Made by a program: the position numbers and the translations under genes. The notes beneath the pieces were generated by a model. The model did not search any database and was not told where the DNA came from. It worked only from the letters and a program-made list of their open reading frames with translations. From Paracoccaceae bacterium (lineage in GTDB: Bacteria > Pseudomonadota > Alphaproteobacteria > Rhodobacterales > Rhodobacteraceae), in NCBI GenBank assembly GCA_027489375.1, contig JAIXZW010000004.1:1-64000 (forward strand): DNA of 64,000 bases, in the 5' to 3' direction. Shown here piece by piece: positions 38,693 to 47,740 of this stretch. Each line of letters opens with the position of its first letter. Position 1 is the first letter of the stretch.

Positions 38693-39540
38693 CAGCCGAC
38701 ACTCCGCTGCGGGCTGGCGGCAAGCCAATCCTCGCCCGGCACATCGGGAAATCCGCGGAAATTGGCGAAATTGTCGAATTTGCTGCGGCATGTCTCGGCG
38801 CGCTTGTCGCATCCCGCGACCAGTTGCACGCGGTCGCCCGACGCCACCGCTGCCCCGAACTCCTGCCACAACTCCACCACACGCGACGCCCCCGCCAGCC
38901 TGTCCGACTTGACCCAGCCCCGCAGGCCCGCGCCTGCCCCGTCCAGCACAAGGCAGGTGCCCCGCTCGAACCATCCCGGCTCGAAGCCCGCGACCTCTCC
39001 CGGCACCAGAACGGCACCCTGCACAGCCTCCAGCGTGAACGTCCCGCCATAACCCGCCGAGCCAAGGTCGAACCCGCAGCGCGCATCGCCAAGGGCCGCA
39101 TCGCATCCCGCCTGGATCACCCGCCCCGTCGGGCGGTTCAGCGCCTCGGCCAGCCCGCGCAGTTCCGCACGGAACCCGCCCGCGCCATGCGCCACCTCGC
39201 CCAGATGCCCGCGAAAGCGCAGCATCCGCGCGTCGGGAGCGGCCCAGTTCACCAGCCAGCAGCGCACCTCGGCCCCGTCATAGCGTCCCGCCCGCAAATC
39301 CGCCTCTGTCACGGCGGCATCCGACAGCGCACCCACGGCCTCGGTATTGTCCACCGACAGACCTGTCGTCTGCTCCAGCGCCCGCGCCGTAAGTCCCGTG
39401 CCCGCACGGAACGCCACCCCGTCAAAGGTCAGATCGCGGTCATGGTCGGTAAAGCCAAGCACCACCCCGTCCCTGCGCACCAGCGCCCAGCACAGGCAGG
39501 TTGTCGTGATCCCGCCCGCCAAATGGTCGATCAGGCTCAT
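38692..39540 (-). CDS. GTA baseplate hub protein (g13, DUF2163)
   Basis: 282 aa of the DUF2163 phage family: an N-terminal domain with WALVRRDGVVLGFTDHDRDLTF and a C-terminal part with an iron-sulfur-like cysteine set (CDAALGDARCGFDLG, AGCDKRAETCRSKF). In RcGTA it is the hub protein, reported to hold an Fe-S cluster. The start overlaps the g12 stop as ATGA. Confidence 0.9.
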   Translation of the reverse strand: MSLIDHLAGGITTTCLCWALVRRDGVVLGFTDHDRDLTFDGVAFRAGTGLTARALEQTTGLSVDNTEAVGALSDAAVTEADLRAGRYDGAEVRCWLVNWAAPDARMLRFRGHLGEVAHGAGGFRAELRGLAEALNRPTGRVIQAGCDAALGDARCGFDLGSAGYGGTFTLEAVQGAVLVPGEVAGFEPGWFERGTCLVLDGAGAGLRGWVKSDRLAGASRVVELWQEFGAAVASGDRVQLVAGCDKRAETCRSKFDNFANFRGFPDVPGEDWLAASPQRSVG

Positions 39541-40169
39541 ACCCGCACCTCCACCACCGGCACCTGCGGCACATCCCCCGCACGGAACGACGCGACGGAA
39601 ACCTGGATCGAGTCCGTATCGAACCGCGCCGGCACGTCGAATTCGAACCCCGCCGTCACCGCAACCCCCACATCCGGCGGCACGGCAAACGTCACCAGCC
39701 CCGTCTGGCAATCGACGCTGAATTCAAGGCTCTCCACCTTGTCATCCCCCGCCACCGCCACCACGACCGACCCGGGCACGGGTTTGACGATGGGCCGCAC
39801 ATAAGGCTCGCCCGCAGGATCATAGGTCTTGGCCAGCCCGAAGACCGTCTCCACCCCGTCCCCCGTCCCGATCCTCTGGTCGAGCGGCGTGATCGCCTTG
39901 GACGGCGCCGAGGAGCGGTAATCCGCCCAATCCTTCCAGCGGAACCCGTAAAGCCGCCCCCGCCGCGCCTCGAAAAAGGCGATCAGCGCCTCCACATCGT
40001 CAAGCGAGCGCAACCCCAGCCCCGCGTCATAGCGCCTGCGCGAATGCGCCCAGGGCGTATTGCGCTCCTCGAACCCGTTCGCCAGCGTCACCACCTGCGT
40101 CCGCCGCTCCGGCCCGCCGGTCGACCCGAAACTCAGGTTCGCCGGAAACCGCACCTCGTGAAATGCCAT
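39537..40169 (-). CDS. GTA distal tail protein (g12, DUF2460)
   Basis: 210 aa of the DUF2460/TIGR02217 family: FHEVRFPANLSFGSTGGPER at the N-terminus and DVEALIAFFEARRGRLYGFRWKDWADY in the middle. It forms the distal tail ring of the particle. The ATG at 40169 is chosen over the GTG at 40175 because GAGGGG lies 5 bases upstream. Confidence 0.91.
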   Translation of the reverse strand: MAFHEVRFPANLSFGSTGGPERRTQVVTLANGFEERNTPWAHSRRRYDAGLGLRSLDDVEALIAFFEARRGRLYGFRWKDWADYRSSAPSKAITPLDQRIGTGDGVETVFGLAKTYDPAGEPYVRPIVKPVPGSVVVAVAGDDKVESLEFSVDCQTGLVTFAVPPDVGVAVTAGFEFDVPARFDTDSIQVSVASFRAGDVPQVPVVEVRV

Positions 40170-40178
40170 GCTCACCCC

Positions 40179-40832
40179 TCACCTGTTCCGCTGCCCGCGT
40201 GCCAGCGCCCGCGAGGCCTGCGCCGCGATCTGGGCCTGACTGCGCTGGAAACCCTGCACATCGGGCGTTGCGATGTTCATCACCACCGTGACGGGCCGTC
40301 CCCCGCCGCCTGCCTGCACGCCAAGCCGCCCGTCCGGCCCGCGGGCCAGCGGCATGATCGCCTCCGGCCCCGCCTCGCCCATCAACCCGCGCCCGCCGCG
40401 CATGGCAAAGCCCGTGGGCTGCGCCACCACGCCCCCCTTGGCAAAGGGCATCACCCGCCCGTCCGAAAACGCGCCCCCCTTGGCAAAGCCCAAAGCCCCG
40501 CCAAGCGCACCCGCCACCGTCTCCGCCAATGCCCCGCCCAGCGCGTTCTGCACCGGCTTCATCGCGATGCCGTAAACCGAATTGACCATCGTCTGCGCCA
40601 CCTGCTTCAGCGCATCCGACAGCCGCATCCCGTCAAAGACCACGCCGTCGAAAGCCCGCCGCAACCCGCCGGCAAGGCCCGCCGAAAGCGTGTTCACCTC
40701 GCGCCCGGTGAACACCAGCGTCTCGCCCATCCGCGCGATTTCCGCGTCAAAAGCTGCCGTCACCCCCGCCGCCGCGCCCATCCGCACCTCGAGCGCCGCG
40801 ATCTGCTCGGCCAGCGTGTCGATCTCGCCCAT
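40179..40832 (-). CDS. GTA tail tape measure protein (g11)
   Basis: 217 aa, very short for a tape measure, as expected for the short GTA tail. It has an N-terminal helical region (LAEQIAALEVRMGAAAGVTAAF), a middle GALGGALGFAKGGAFSDGRV and AMRGGRGLMGEAGPEAIMPL, a motif shared by many small phage tape-measure proteins. GGAGGGGCGGGA precedes the start. Its first 86 bases overlap the g10.1 frame. Confidence 0.9.
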   Translation of the reverse strand: MGEIDTLAEQIAALEVRMGAAAGVTAAFDAEIARMGETLVFTGREVNTLSAGLAGGLRRAFDGVVFDGMRLSDALKQVAQTMVNSVYGIAMKPVQNALGGALAETVAGALGGALGFAKGGAFSDGRVMPFAKGGVVAQPTGFAMRGGRGLMGEAGPEAIMPLARGPDGRLGVQAGGGGRPVTVVMNIATPDVQGFQRSQAQIAAQASRALARGQRNR

Positions 40833-41022
40833 TCCCGCCCCTCCCGTCAGGGTATGCGGCGGCCAGTTCCTCCAGCCGCGCCCGCGTCAGGGGCGGAGCC
40901 GCAAGCTCCGCCCCCAGCATCATCCGCAATTCCGCAGGCGTCAGCGCCCAGAACTCGGCAGGCCGCAGGCCAAGGCCACCCAGCCCCGCCCGCATCAGCC
41001 CCGCCCAGTCGAACCCGCTCAT
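40747..41022 (-). CDS. GTA tail assembly chaperone-like protein (g10.1)
   Basis: 91 aa as read. Residues 1-60 (FDWAGLMRAGLGGLGLRPAEFW ... LEELAAAYPD) match the short TIGR02216 phage family, which normally ends about there. Here the frame continues 32 codons into g11 with a Gly/Arg/Asp-rich tail that looks like readthrough of overlapping sequence; in another frame a TGA occurs right after the Tyr-Pro codons. Start overlaps the g10 stop as ATGA. Confidence 0.75.
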   Translation of the reverse strand: MSGFDWAGLMRAGLGGLGLRPAEFWALTPAELRMMLGAELAAPPLTRARLEELAAAYPDGRGGNGRDRHAGRADRGARGADGRGGGGDGSF

Positions 41023-41333
41023 TCCGCCCGCCCGAAGGCCCGCGCCAGCAACTCTGCCGCGATCCGCGCCGCAGCGACCGCACCGCCGCCGATCTCGGCA
41101 CTCAGCAGGTCCGCCGCCGTCCCGCGCCACCCGCCGCCGCGCAGGCCCGCCACGACCAGCGCCAGCACATCCCGCGACGACACCCGCCCCGCCTCGAACC
41201 GCTGCACAAGGTCCACCAGCGTCTCGGCCCCCAGAGCTGCCTCCAGCTCGGCCAGCGCGCCAAGCGTCAGCTTGGCCACCCGCACCTCGCCATCCAGCGT
41301 GACCTCGACCTCTCCCGCCCAAGCGTTCGCCAT
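41019..41333 (-). CDS. GTA gp10-family protein (tail assembly)
   Basis: 104 aa of the GTA gp10/DUF3356 family: VTLDGEVRVAKLTLGALAELEAALG, then SRDVLALVVAGLRGGGW. Probably a tail-assembly chaperone acting with g10.1 before the tape measure, by analogy with phage gene order. The start shares a base with the g9 stop (TGATG). Confidence 0.87.
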   Translation of the reverse strand: MANAWAGEVEVTLDGEVRVAKLTLGALAELEAALGAETLVDLVQRFEAGRVSSRDVLALVVAGLRGGGWRGTAADLLSAEIGGGAVAAARIAAELLARAFGRAE

Positions 41334-41746
41334 CAGAGCGCCGTGAACGTCAGCACACCGGCCGAGGCGAGCGACAATTCATAACTCGCCTCGCCATTGT
41401 GGCTGCCCGCATATTCGATGGCGGTGATCTGGAACGCCCCCTCCACCACGCCGAAATCGGGGATCACCACCTGGAACAGCGGCACTTCCCCGTCGAAAAA
41501 GATCTGCCGCGCCCGCTCGTCGGTATTGGCGTCACGGAACACCCCCGACCCGCTGATCGCCGCCGTCTTGACGCCCGCGCCCGCCAGCAATTCGCGCCAG
41601 CCCCCCGCGCTTTCAAGGCTCGTCACATCCACCGTCTCGGCATTGAAACTGATCCGCGTGGCGCGCAGCCCCGCCACCGTCTCGAACTGCCCGTCTCCCG
41701 TCAGATCGACCTTGATCAAAAGGTCTTTGCCGTTCTGCACCGCCAT
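41333..41746 (-). CDS. GTA major tail (tube) protein (g9)
   Basis: 137 aa of the phage major tail protein family: GKDLLIKVDLTGDGQFETVAG, NAETVDVTSLESAGGWREL and ITAIEYAGSHNGEASYELSL are typical. Polymerises into the tail tube. Normal length. It follows g8 after 11 bases with GGAGG upstream. Confidence 0.92.
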   Translation of the reverse strand: MAVQNGKDLLIKVDLTGDGQFETVAGLRATRISFNAETVDVTSLESAGGWRELLAGAGVKTAAISGSGVFRDANTDERARQIFFDGEVPLFQVVIPDFGVVEGAFQITAIEYAGSHNGEASYELSLASAGVLTFTAL

Positions 41747-41757
41747 GATCCGCCTCC

Positions 41758-42156
41758 TTACACTTCAACCCGCGCGCGGAAGGTCAGGTCGATGCGCCGC
41801 ACCTCCCCGTCCTCCAGCCGCCGCGCCACCGCCTTCTGGAATTCGATCCCGACCAGACGCCCCACGGTCAGCGGCACGTCCGCCCCCGCCAAAGCCTCCG
41901 ACACCGCAACCGCCACCGACTTCGCCGCCAGAAACCCCGTGGCATCCGAAATCACGCTCACCACCAGCCGATGCTCCGCCCCGTCCCCGCTCAGGTCCGA
42001 CGCGTCGCGCACCTCTTCCGGTCCCAGCAGGACGAATGTTCCCGCCCCGCCCCCCGCAGGCACGGCGTCAAGCACCATTACCCCCGCAAGGTCCGGCCAT
42101 CCCGTCAGCCGCTGGAACACTGCCGCCTGCAAGGCCGCCGCCGCCGCATAGCTCAT
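41758..42156 (-). CDS. GTA tail terminator (g8, DUF3168)
   Basis: 132 aa of the DUF3168 family: LQAAVFQRLTGWPDLAGVMVLD and a C-terminal EVRRIDLTFRARVEV strand. Caps the tail tube below the head-tail connector. The start overlaps the g7 stop as ATGA. Confidence 0.9.
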   Translation of the reverse strand: MSYAAAAALQAAVFQRLTGWPDLAGVMVLDAVPAGGGAGTFVLLGPEEVRDASDLSGDGAEHRLVVSVISDATGFLAAKSVAVAVSEALAGADVPLTVGRLVGIEFQKAVARRLEDGEVRRIDLTFRARVEV

Positions 42157-42491
42157 GTCCGCACCTCCTCGGTGGCGTGACAGGTCAGGTAAACCCCCCG
42201 CAAATCGCGCTCGGCCACGGCATCGATGCGGAAGATGCGGCTTGCATCGCGCAATCGCTGCCCCGCCTCGGGTCGCCCCGCCATGCCCACCGGCACGGCA
42301 CGCAGCGTGATGCGATAGGCCGTGGCCGACACCACCGTCTCCACACCGCCCGCCTCACGCCCGGCACCTGCGACCACCTCGGCCCAAACCGTGCCAAGCG
42401 TCGTCCAGACCGTCGCAAAGCCCCCCGCGCCATCCGGCACCTGTGCCGGAGCCTCCAGCACCAACCGCCGCCCCAGATGCACACGGTTCAT
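42153..42491 (-). CDS. GTA head-tail stopper/adaptor (g7)
   Basis: 112 aa of the phage head-tail joining family: LGRRLVLEAPAQVPDGAGGFATVW and RDASRIFRIDAVAERDLRG. Start overlaps the g6 stop as ATGA. A longer frame to 42878 runs inside g6 and is rejected. Confidence 0.9.
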   Translation of the reverse strand: MNRVHLGRRLVLEAPAQVPDGAGGFATVWTTLGTVWAEVVAGAGREAGGVETVVSATAYRITLRAVPVGMAGRPEAGQRLRDASRIFRIDAVAERDLRGVYLTCHATEEVRT

Positions 42492-43084
42492 GCCTGCCCC
42501 CCGCCCAGAACGCGCACGATCCGCCACCGCCCGATCAGGCTTTGCACCGCCAGCGGCAGCCCCGCCCGCGTGCCATCCTCGATCCGCGCCTCGTAGAACT
42601 CCGCCGCCAGCAGAAGCACGGCCTGGCCCAGGTCCGCCGGAACCGCCGCCCAATCGGCACCGAAGCCCGCGTCGAAGACCACCTCGACCGCCCCGCCAGT
42701 GGGGATGGCGGGCAAGGTCCCCGACCGCGCCGCAAGCTTCGGGCGATGCGCATCCGCCACCAGCCGGAACCCGCCCGCAGGCAGCACGACCCGCACGCCC
42801 TCCGCATCGACGAGGGCCACCTCGACCAGCCCCGCCACGGGCGCCACGGGCAAGGCCTGCATTTCGGCCCCGCGCCACGCCTCCAGCACCAGCCGGAAGC
42901 GCCGCGCCACCAGCACCTTGCCGATCCGCCCTTCGATCGCCGCCACCGCCGCCCGCAGATGCGCGGCCAGAAGCCCGTCCTGCAACCCCTCGGTCCCGAA
43001 CCCCGTGCCAAGCCGCAGATGGTCGCGGAACGCCGCGACCGGCAGCGCCGCATCCGGCACCGCCCCCAATTCATCCAGCCGCAT
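42488..43084 (-). CDS. GTA head-tail adaptor (g6)
   Basis: 198 aa of the phage connector family (gp6/DUF3199-like): LDELGAVPDAALPVAAFRDH and ADLGQAVLLLAAEFYEARIEDG. Joins the portal to the stopper. The ATG at 43084 with GGGGG upstream is preferred over the frame start at 43144, which would abut the capsid stop with unconserved residues. Confidence 0.88.
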   Translation of the reverse strand: MRLDELGAVPDAALPVAAFRDHLRLGTGFGTEGLQDGLLAAHLRAAVAAIEGRIGKVLVARRFRLVLEAWRGAEMQALPVAPVAGLVEVALVDAEGVRVVLPAGGFRLVADAHRPKLAARSGTLPAIPTGGAVEVVFDAGFGADWAAVPADLGQAVLLLAAEFYEARIEDGTRAGLPLAVQSLIGRWRIVRVLGGGQA

Positions 43085-43144
43085 CCGCGCCCCCAAGATT
43101 GATGAAAACCGCCCGGCCCCGCACGGGACCGGGCCTGACCGCAC

Positions 43145-44338
43145 TTACGACGCCGCGATCTTCAAGAGCTTGATCGCCGCATAATCGGTGATGTCCCCGC
43201 CCACGCGCTTGGAGGCATAGAACAGCACATGCGGCTTGGCGCTGAACGGATCGCGCAGGATGCGCAGGTCGGGACGTTCCGCGATGGTGTAGCCCGCACG
43301 GAAATCGCCGAAGGCGATGGCGAAAGCCCCCGCCGCGATGTCCGGCATGTCCTCGCAGATCAGCACGGCATAGCCCATCAGCCGCGCCGGTTCGGCGGCG
43401 GCAAGACCGTCCGACCACAGGAAGCGCCCGTCCGCATCCTTCATCTTGCGCACCGCGCCCGCGGTTTTCGAGTTCATCACGAAGGTCGCATTGGCGCGAT
43501 ACTCCGCCCCCAGCGCATAGACGAGGGTGATGATGCAATCCGCCGGATTGGACGCCGCAAAGTCCGCCGCCGCCCCCGTCGCCACATAGCCAAGGCTTCC
43601 CCAGGCCCAAGTGCCATTGGCCACCTTGGCCGCCGTCAGGAACCCCTTGGGCTTGTCCACCCCGTCCCCGCCCACAAAGGCCGCCGATTCCGCCCGCAGG
43701 AAGCGCGTGGCGATCTTGCCGGCAAGCCAGCCCTCCACGTCAAAGGCGCTGTCGTCCAGCAGACGCTGGCTCGCCTTGGGCATGGCCGACAGTTCGTGCA
43801 GCGGGATCGACACGCGCTCCAGCGTCGGCGTCGCCGTCTCGCCCACCGCCGCGGCTTCCGTGGCCCAGCCCGAACCGACCTCCGAACGGTCGATCAGCAC
43901 GTCGAAAGACGCCGCCTCCACCTGCACCACCTGCGCGATGGCGCGGATCGACGAGGTGGAGACCAGCATCGACCGGATCGTGTCGGCGGTCTGCGGATCG
44001 ACCAGATAGCCGCCATCCGCCGCCACCGCCGTGCCCATCGCCTTGCCTTCCAGCACCAGCCCGCGCAAGCCGTCATCGTCACCCGAGCGCAGGTAGGCGT
44101 CGAACGCCTTCTGGTGCGGCGCGGCCTGCTCGCCCCCCGCCAGAACCGGGCGACCATAGCCCGCCATCTTGGCACCCAGCTTGCCGACCCGTTCGTCCTG
44201 CTCTTGCAACCGCATCTTCACATCTCCCCGAAAAGTACTGAATTCGCTCAAGAAACCGTCAAGCGCCGATTTCACCTCGGCAGCCGCCATCATGCCGCGC
44301 AGCGCATCGCTGCCGGCCCCGTCCGTGGTCGTTCCCAT
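43145..44338 (-). CDS. GTA major capsid protein (g5, HK97 fold)
   Basis: 397 aa HK97-fold capsid protein. An N-terminal helical scaffold-like part (about 1-100) is processed in RcGTA; the mature fold begins near AMGTAVAADGGYLVDP. Other marks: STSSIRAIAQVVQVEAASFDVLI, LHELSAMPKASQRLLDDSAFDVE, and FAIAFGDFRAGYTIAERPDLRILRDP. GAGG precedes the start. It forms the small icosahedral/oblate head. Confidence 0.95.
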   Translation of the reverse strand: MGTTTDGAGSDALRGMMAAAEVKSALDGFLSEFSTFRGDVKMRLQEQDERVGKLGAKMAGYGRPVLAGGEQAAPHQKAFDAYLRSGDDDGLRGLVLEGKAMGTAVAADGGYLVDPQTADTIRSMLVSTSSIRAIAQVVQVEAASFDVLIDRSEVGSGWATEAAAVGETATPTLERVSIPLHELSAMPKASQRLLDDSAFDVEGWLAGKIATRFLRAESAAFVGGDGVDKPKGFLTAAKVANGTWAWGSLGYVATGAAADFAASNPADCIITLVYALGAEYRANATFVMNSKTAGAVRKMKDADGRFLWSDGLAAAEPARLMGYAVLICEDMPDIAAGAFAIAFGDFRAGYTIAERPDLRILRDPFSAKPHVLFYASKRVGGDITDYAAIKLLKIAAS

Positions 44339-44365
44339 TCCTCACCTCGCTTGGAAAAATCGCGC

Positions 44366-44896
44366 CTAACGCGCCGCCATCACGGCCTGCGCGCGTCTGA
44401 ACGCAGCCGCCATCTCTGTCATGACTTCATCCGCCTTGGCCGAAACCCGCGCCTCGGCCAGCATGGGAAAGGTCACGAGCGACACTTCCCAAAGGTCCAG
44501 CTCCGCCAGCAACCGCTGCCCCTTGCCGTCCCGCTCGGCCCGCAGGGTGCGGTAGCCGATGGACAGCCCGTCGATGGCCCCCGCCGCCAGCAGCGCCGCC
44601 GCCTCGCGCCCCTGCGCAAGCTCGGTCAGGATGCGCCCCTTGACCCGCAGACCCACTGCATCCTCGGCCACCTCGTCCCAGATGCCGATGGGCTGCGCGG
44701 GATCGTGCTGCCACAGCATCCGCACCCTCCGCCCCTCGCGTGCCATGCGCTTCAGGCTCGCGCCATAGGCACCGGCCAAGACGACATCCCCGCCCTGATC
44801 CCTGACACCAAAGACCGAGGCATAGCCCTCGACCCGCGCCCCGTCGACCACCAGCCCCGCGTCAGGCCGATGGAACTTCCGCTCCAACCCGTCCAT
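44366..44896 (-). CDS. GTA prohead protease (g4)
   Basis: 176 aa HK97-type prohead serine protease: VEGYASVFGVRDQGGDVVLAGAY, MLWQHDPAQPIG with the catalytic His, and LSIGYRTLRAER with the Ser. It cleaves the capsid and portal-associated scaffold during maturation. The start shares a base with the stop of the preceding small gene (TGATG). Confidence 0.92.
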   Translation of the reverse strand: MDGLERKFHRPDAGLVVDGARVEGYASVFGVRDQGGDVVLAGAYGASLKRMAREGRRVRMLWQHDPAQPIGIWDEVAEDAVGLRVKGRILTELAQGREAAALLAAGAIDGLSIGYRTLRAERDGKGQRLLAELDLWEVSLVTFPMLAEARVSAKADEVMTEMAAAFRRAQAVMAAR

Positions 44897-45135
44897 CACT
44901 TCAACCCCGCTTGCAGCAAGGCTTCGACCCCTTGCGCCAACAAAAACCCCGCCACGCCGTAAACCCCCAGCCAGACCCGCTTTTCCAGCCGCTCCAGCGA
45001 CGTCTCGATCTGCCGCAACCGGAAATCGAGCGCGTTCCACCGCTCTTCCGACACGCGCTCGTTCGCCTCGATCCGCGCCGTGGCCGCGTCGAAACTGTCG
45101 AACAGGAACCGCGACCCGCCCAAGGGCGGCTTCAT
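44896..45135 (-). CDS. GTA head formation small protein (g3.5-like)
   Basis: 79 aa with a helical N-terminal part (DAATARIEANERVSEERWNALDFR), a coiled-coil segment LRQIETSLERLEKRV and a hydrophobic C-terminal helix LGVYGVAGFLLAQGVEALL. Matches the small gene between portal and protease in Rhodobacterales GTA clusters (rcc01685-type). Start overlaps the g3 stop as ATGA. Exact function unknown. Confidence 0.8.
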   Translation of the reverse strand: MKPPLGGSRFLFDSFDAATARIEANERVSEERWNALDFRLRQIETSLERLEKRVWLGVYGVAGFLLAQGVEALLQAGLK

Positions 45136-46301
45136 GCACCGCCCTCGAGCGGCGGCAGACCCAGCGCCACCCGCTTCTCGGCGGCGGTCAGGAAATCCGC
45201 CGCCGCCACCCGCGCCCAAGCGGCGTCACGTTCCACGGCAAGGGCCGGCACCTGATCCAGATCGGGCCGCAGCTCCACCGCCTCGCCGGTAAAGACCGAA
45301 AGCCAGTGCGACACCGAAGCCGTCACCCGCGCCGCCAGCGGCAACACGGTCAGCCGGTAGAACGCACGGTTCGCCTCCGCGTAATTGGCATAGGTCGCAT
45401 CCCCCGGTATCCCCAGAAGCATCGGCGGCACGCCAAAGGCCGTGGCAATTTCCCGCGCCGCAGCCTCCTTGGTCTTCTGGAACTCCATGTCGCTGGGGCT
45501 GAACCCCATCGGCTTCCAGTCGAGGCCCCCTTCCAGCAACATCGGCCGCCCCGCATTGCGCGCGCCCTGATGGTGGCTTTCCATCTCGCTCACCAGCCGG
45601 TCATACTGATCCGCCGTCAACGCCGACTGCCCGTCCGCCCCGCGATAGACGATCGCCCCCGAAGGCCGCGCCGCATTGTCCAGCAGCGCCTTCGACCAAG
45701 CGCTTGCCGAGCTATGCACATCCAGCGCCACCGCCGCCGCCTGCAAGGGCGAGAACCCGTAATGGTCATCCTGCGGATGGAACGCCCTGATATGGCAAAT
45801 GGGCGGCACCTCTCCGCCCATGTCGAAACGATGCGCCTTGGCTCCCACGGTGTAGTCATAGGCCACCGGCCAGCCATCCGCCCCCGGCACCACCGCCATC
45901 CGGTCCGACCGCAGAACATGCAACTCCGCAGGCAAAGCCCCAGCCCCCGCGACCGCCTCCAGATAGGCGTTCCCCGACAGCAGCAGATGCCCGTAAACCG
46001 CCTCGAACAGTTCCGCCCGCCCTTGCCCCGCATTGGGGCGGCGGATCAGATCGGCCACGGGATGCACCTCGTAGCGCCGCGCCTGATCCTGCACGACCAA
46101 GGGCAAGGCCGCCGCCGCCTCGGCAATCAGCTTCACGGCGCGAAAGCCCACCGGATTGCCCATGAACCCGCTGCGCGACAGGCTGCCGACATCCCGCGCC
46201 GACCAGCGCACCCGCCCCGCCCCGCCAAAGGCGACCACACGCCCCGCCGCACTCGCCTTCACCTCGGGCGCTGCCGCCTTGCGCAAGAATTTCCAGACCA
46301 T
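45132..46301 (-). CDS. GTA portal protein (g3, HK97 type)
   Basis: 389 aa HK97-family portal: NPVGFRAVKLIAEAAAALPL, LLSGNAYLEAV, FHPQDDHYGFSPLQAAAVALD, and FGVPPMLLGIPGDATYANYAEANRAFYRLTV. It forms the DNA-entry ring and binds the terminase. There are 80 bases before the g2 stop. Confidence 0.94.
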   Translation of the reverse strand: MVWKFLRKAAAPEVKASAAGRVVAFGGAGRVRWSARDVGSLSRSGFMGNPVGFRAVKLIAEAAAALPLVVQDQARRYEVHPVADLIRRPNAGQGRAELFEAVYGHLLLSGNAYLEAVAGAGALPAELHVLRSDRMAVVPGADGWPVAYDYTVGAKAHRFDMGGEVPPICHIRAFHPQDDHYGFSPLQAAAVALDVHSSASAWSKALLDNAARPSGAIVYRGADGQSALTADQYDRLVSEMESHHQGARNAGRPMLLEGGLDWKPMGFSPSDMEFQKTKEAAAREIATAFGVPPMLLGIPGDATYANYAEANRAFYRLTVLPLAARVTASVSHWLSVFTGEAVELRPDLDQVPALAVERDAAWARVAAADFLTAAEKRVALGLPPLEGGA

Positions 46302-46381
46302 CGCTCACCCTTTCCCCGCGCAAGGCTCCGCCGCCCCGTGACCGAAGCCACGGACCCGAACCCTCCGCATTTCCCGAAACC

Positions 46382-47740
46382 CTAAAGCGTCCGCACCTGC
46401 GGCCTGCGCCAGCCTGCCGCCGCGTCGATCATCAGATCGGTCAGCGCCCAGACCAGCGCATCCACTCGGTCGGGCGACCCTTTGCCAAGGTATCCGCCCA
46501 CCGTCATCTGGACCATCTGCTCCTCCAGCGCGGCCAAGCCCGCCAGATGCCGCACCCGCCCCTGCTCGTAGAGCGCCGCCACAGGCTCGGCCCGCAGCAC
46601 CTTGCCCCGCGTGGCCCTGACGGCGCGGAACGGCACCATCGGGTCCACCTGCCGGACCACCGCCTGCACCATGTCGCCGCCCATGTTCACCTCGGCCACC
46701 AGCCTGTCCGCCCCGTGCCGCCGCACCGCATCGACCGCCCGCGCCGCCCAGTCAGCAGCCCCCTTGCCCTGCACGCTCGCATCCTCAAGCACAACCGCCC
46801 GCCATTCCTGCGGCGGCCCCTCCATCCGCGCCCCCACGACGACGATGCCGCATTCATCCGCACCCGCCCCCGTCGCTGCCGGAGGGTCCACCGCCACGAC
46901 GATCCGCGTCAGCCCCCGCGCCTCATCGGATCGCGCCTCGTCGACCCGTGCCGCCTCGACCATCGGCCATGTCCAGAGCGCCCCTTCGGCATCCTCGACC
47001 AGCAGCCCCTGCAACTCCTCCATCCCCTGCCGCGTGCCGCCATAACGCGCCTGCACCTCGGCAAGGAAACTCGCCGCCAGATGCGCGCGATTGGCCTCGG
47101 TCGGCGCATGGGTCATCACGGTCGAGGGGTTCTTCAGGATCGCCTTCAACACCCCCACATTGCGCGGGGTCGTCGTCACCACCGCCTGCGGGTTCGGCCC
47201 CAGACGCAGGCTGAATTGCAGCATGTCCCACGTTTCCCGCGCCTTCGGCCATTTCGCCAGCTCGTCCGCCCAGGCGGCATCGAACTGCGGCCCCCGCAGC
47301 CCTTCGGGATCATGCGCCGACATCACCTGCGCCACCGCCCCGTTCGGCCAGACCAGCCGCTTGCGCGAGGCTTCCCACACGGGCTTCCGGTCCGGCGGCG
47401 CGCAGGCGATGATCCCGCTCTCGCCAAAGACCATCACCTCCCGCACCTGATCGACCGTCTCGCCGATCAGCGCCACGCGCCGCGCCCGCCCCGCATCCCG
47501 CGGCCCGGCACCTTCGACCTCTGCCCGCACCCATTCGGCACCCGCCCGCGTCTTGCCCGCACCGCGCCCGCCCATGATCACCCATGTCCGCCACGCGCCT
47601 TCGGGCGGCAACTGGTGCGGCAGCGCCCAGAATTCGAAAATCCACGGCAGCGCCAGCAACGCCTCCGCACTCAGCCCGCCAAGGAACTCATCCACCACCG
47701 CCTGCGGCTCTAAGGCCAGCCAGCCTGCGCCCGATCTCAT
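46382..47740 (-). CDS. GTA large terminase subunit (g2)
   Basis: 452 aa packaging ATPase/nuclease: Walker A GGRGAGKTRAG near residue 60, Walker B region FDAAWADELAKWP, and C-terminal nuclease acidic residues (VVAVDPPAATG; DRVDALVWAL). In GTAs it packages random host DNA headfuls of a few kb. The start at 47740 (MRSGAGWLAL) overlaps g1 by 53 bases; the frame to 47833 is longer but unconserved. Confidence 0.93.
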   Translation of the reverse strand: MRSGAGWLALEPQAVVDEFLGGLSAEALLALPWIFEFWALPHQLPPEGAWRTWVIMGGRGAGKTRAGAEWVRAEVEGAGPRDAGRARRVALIGETVDQVREVMVFGESGIIACAPPDRKPVWEASRKRLVWPNGAVAQVMSAHDPEGLRGPQFDAAWADELAKWPKARETWDMLQFSLRLGPNPQAVVTTTPRNVGVLKAILKNPSTVMTHAPTEANRAHLAASFLAEVQARYGGTRQGMEELQGLLVEDAEGALWTWPMVEAARVDEARSDEARGLTRIVVAVDPPAATGAGADECGIVVVGARMEGPPQEWRAVVLEDASVQGKGAADWAARAVDAVRRHGADRLVAEVNMGGDMVQAVVRQVDPMVPFRAVRATRGKVLRAEPVAALYEQGRVRHLAGLAALEEQMVQMTVGGYLGKGSPDRVDALVWALTDLMIDAAAGWRRPQVRTL

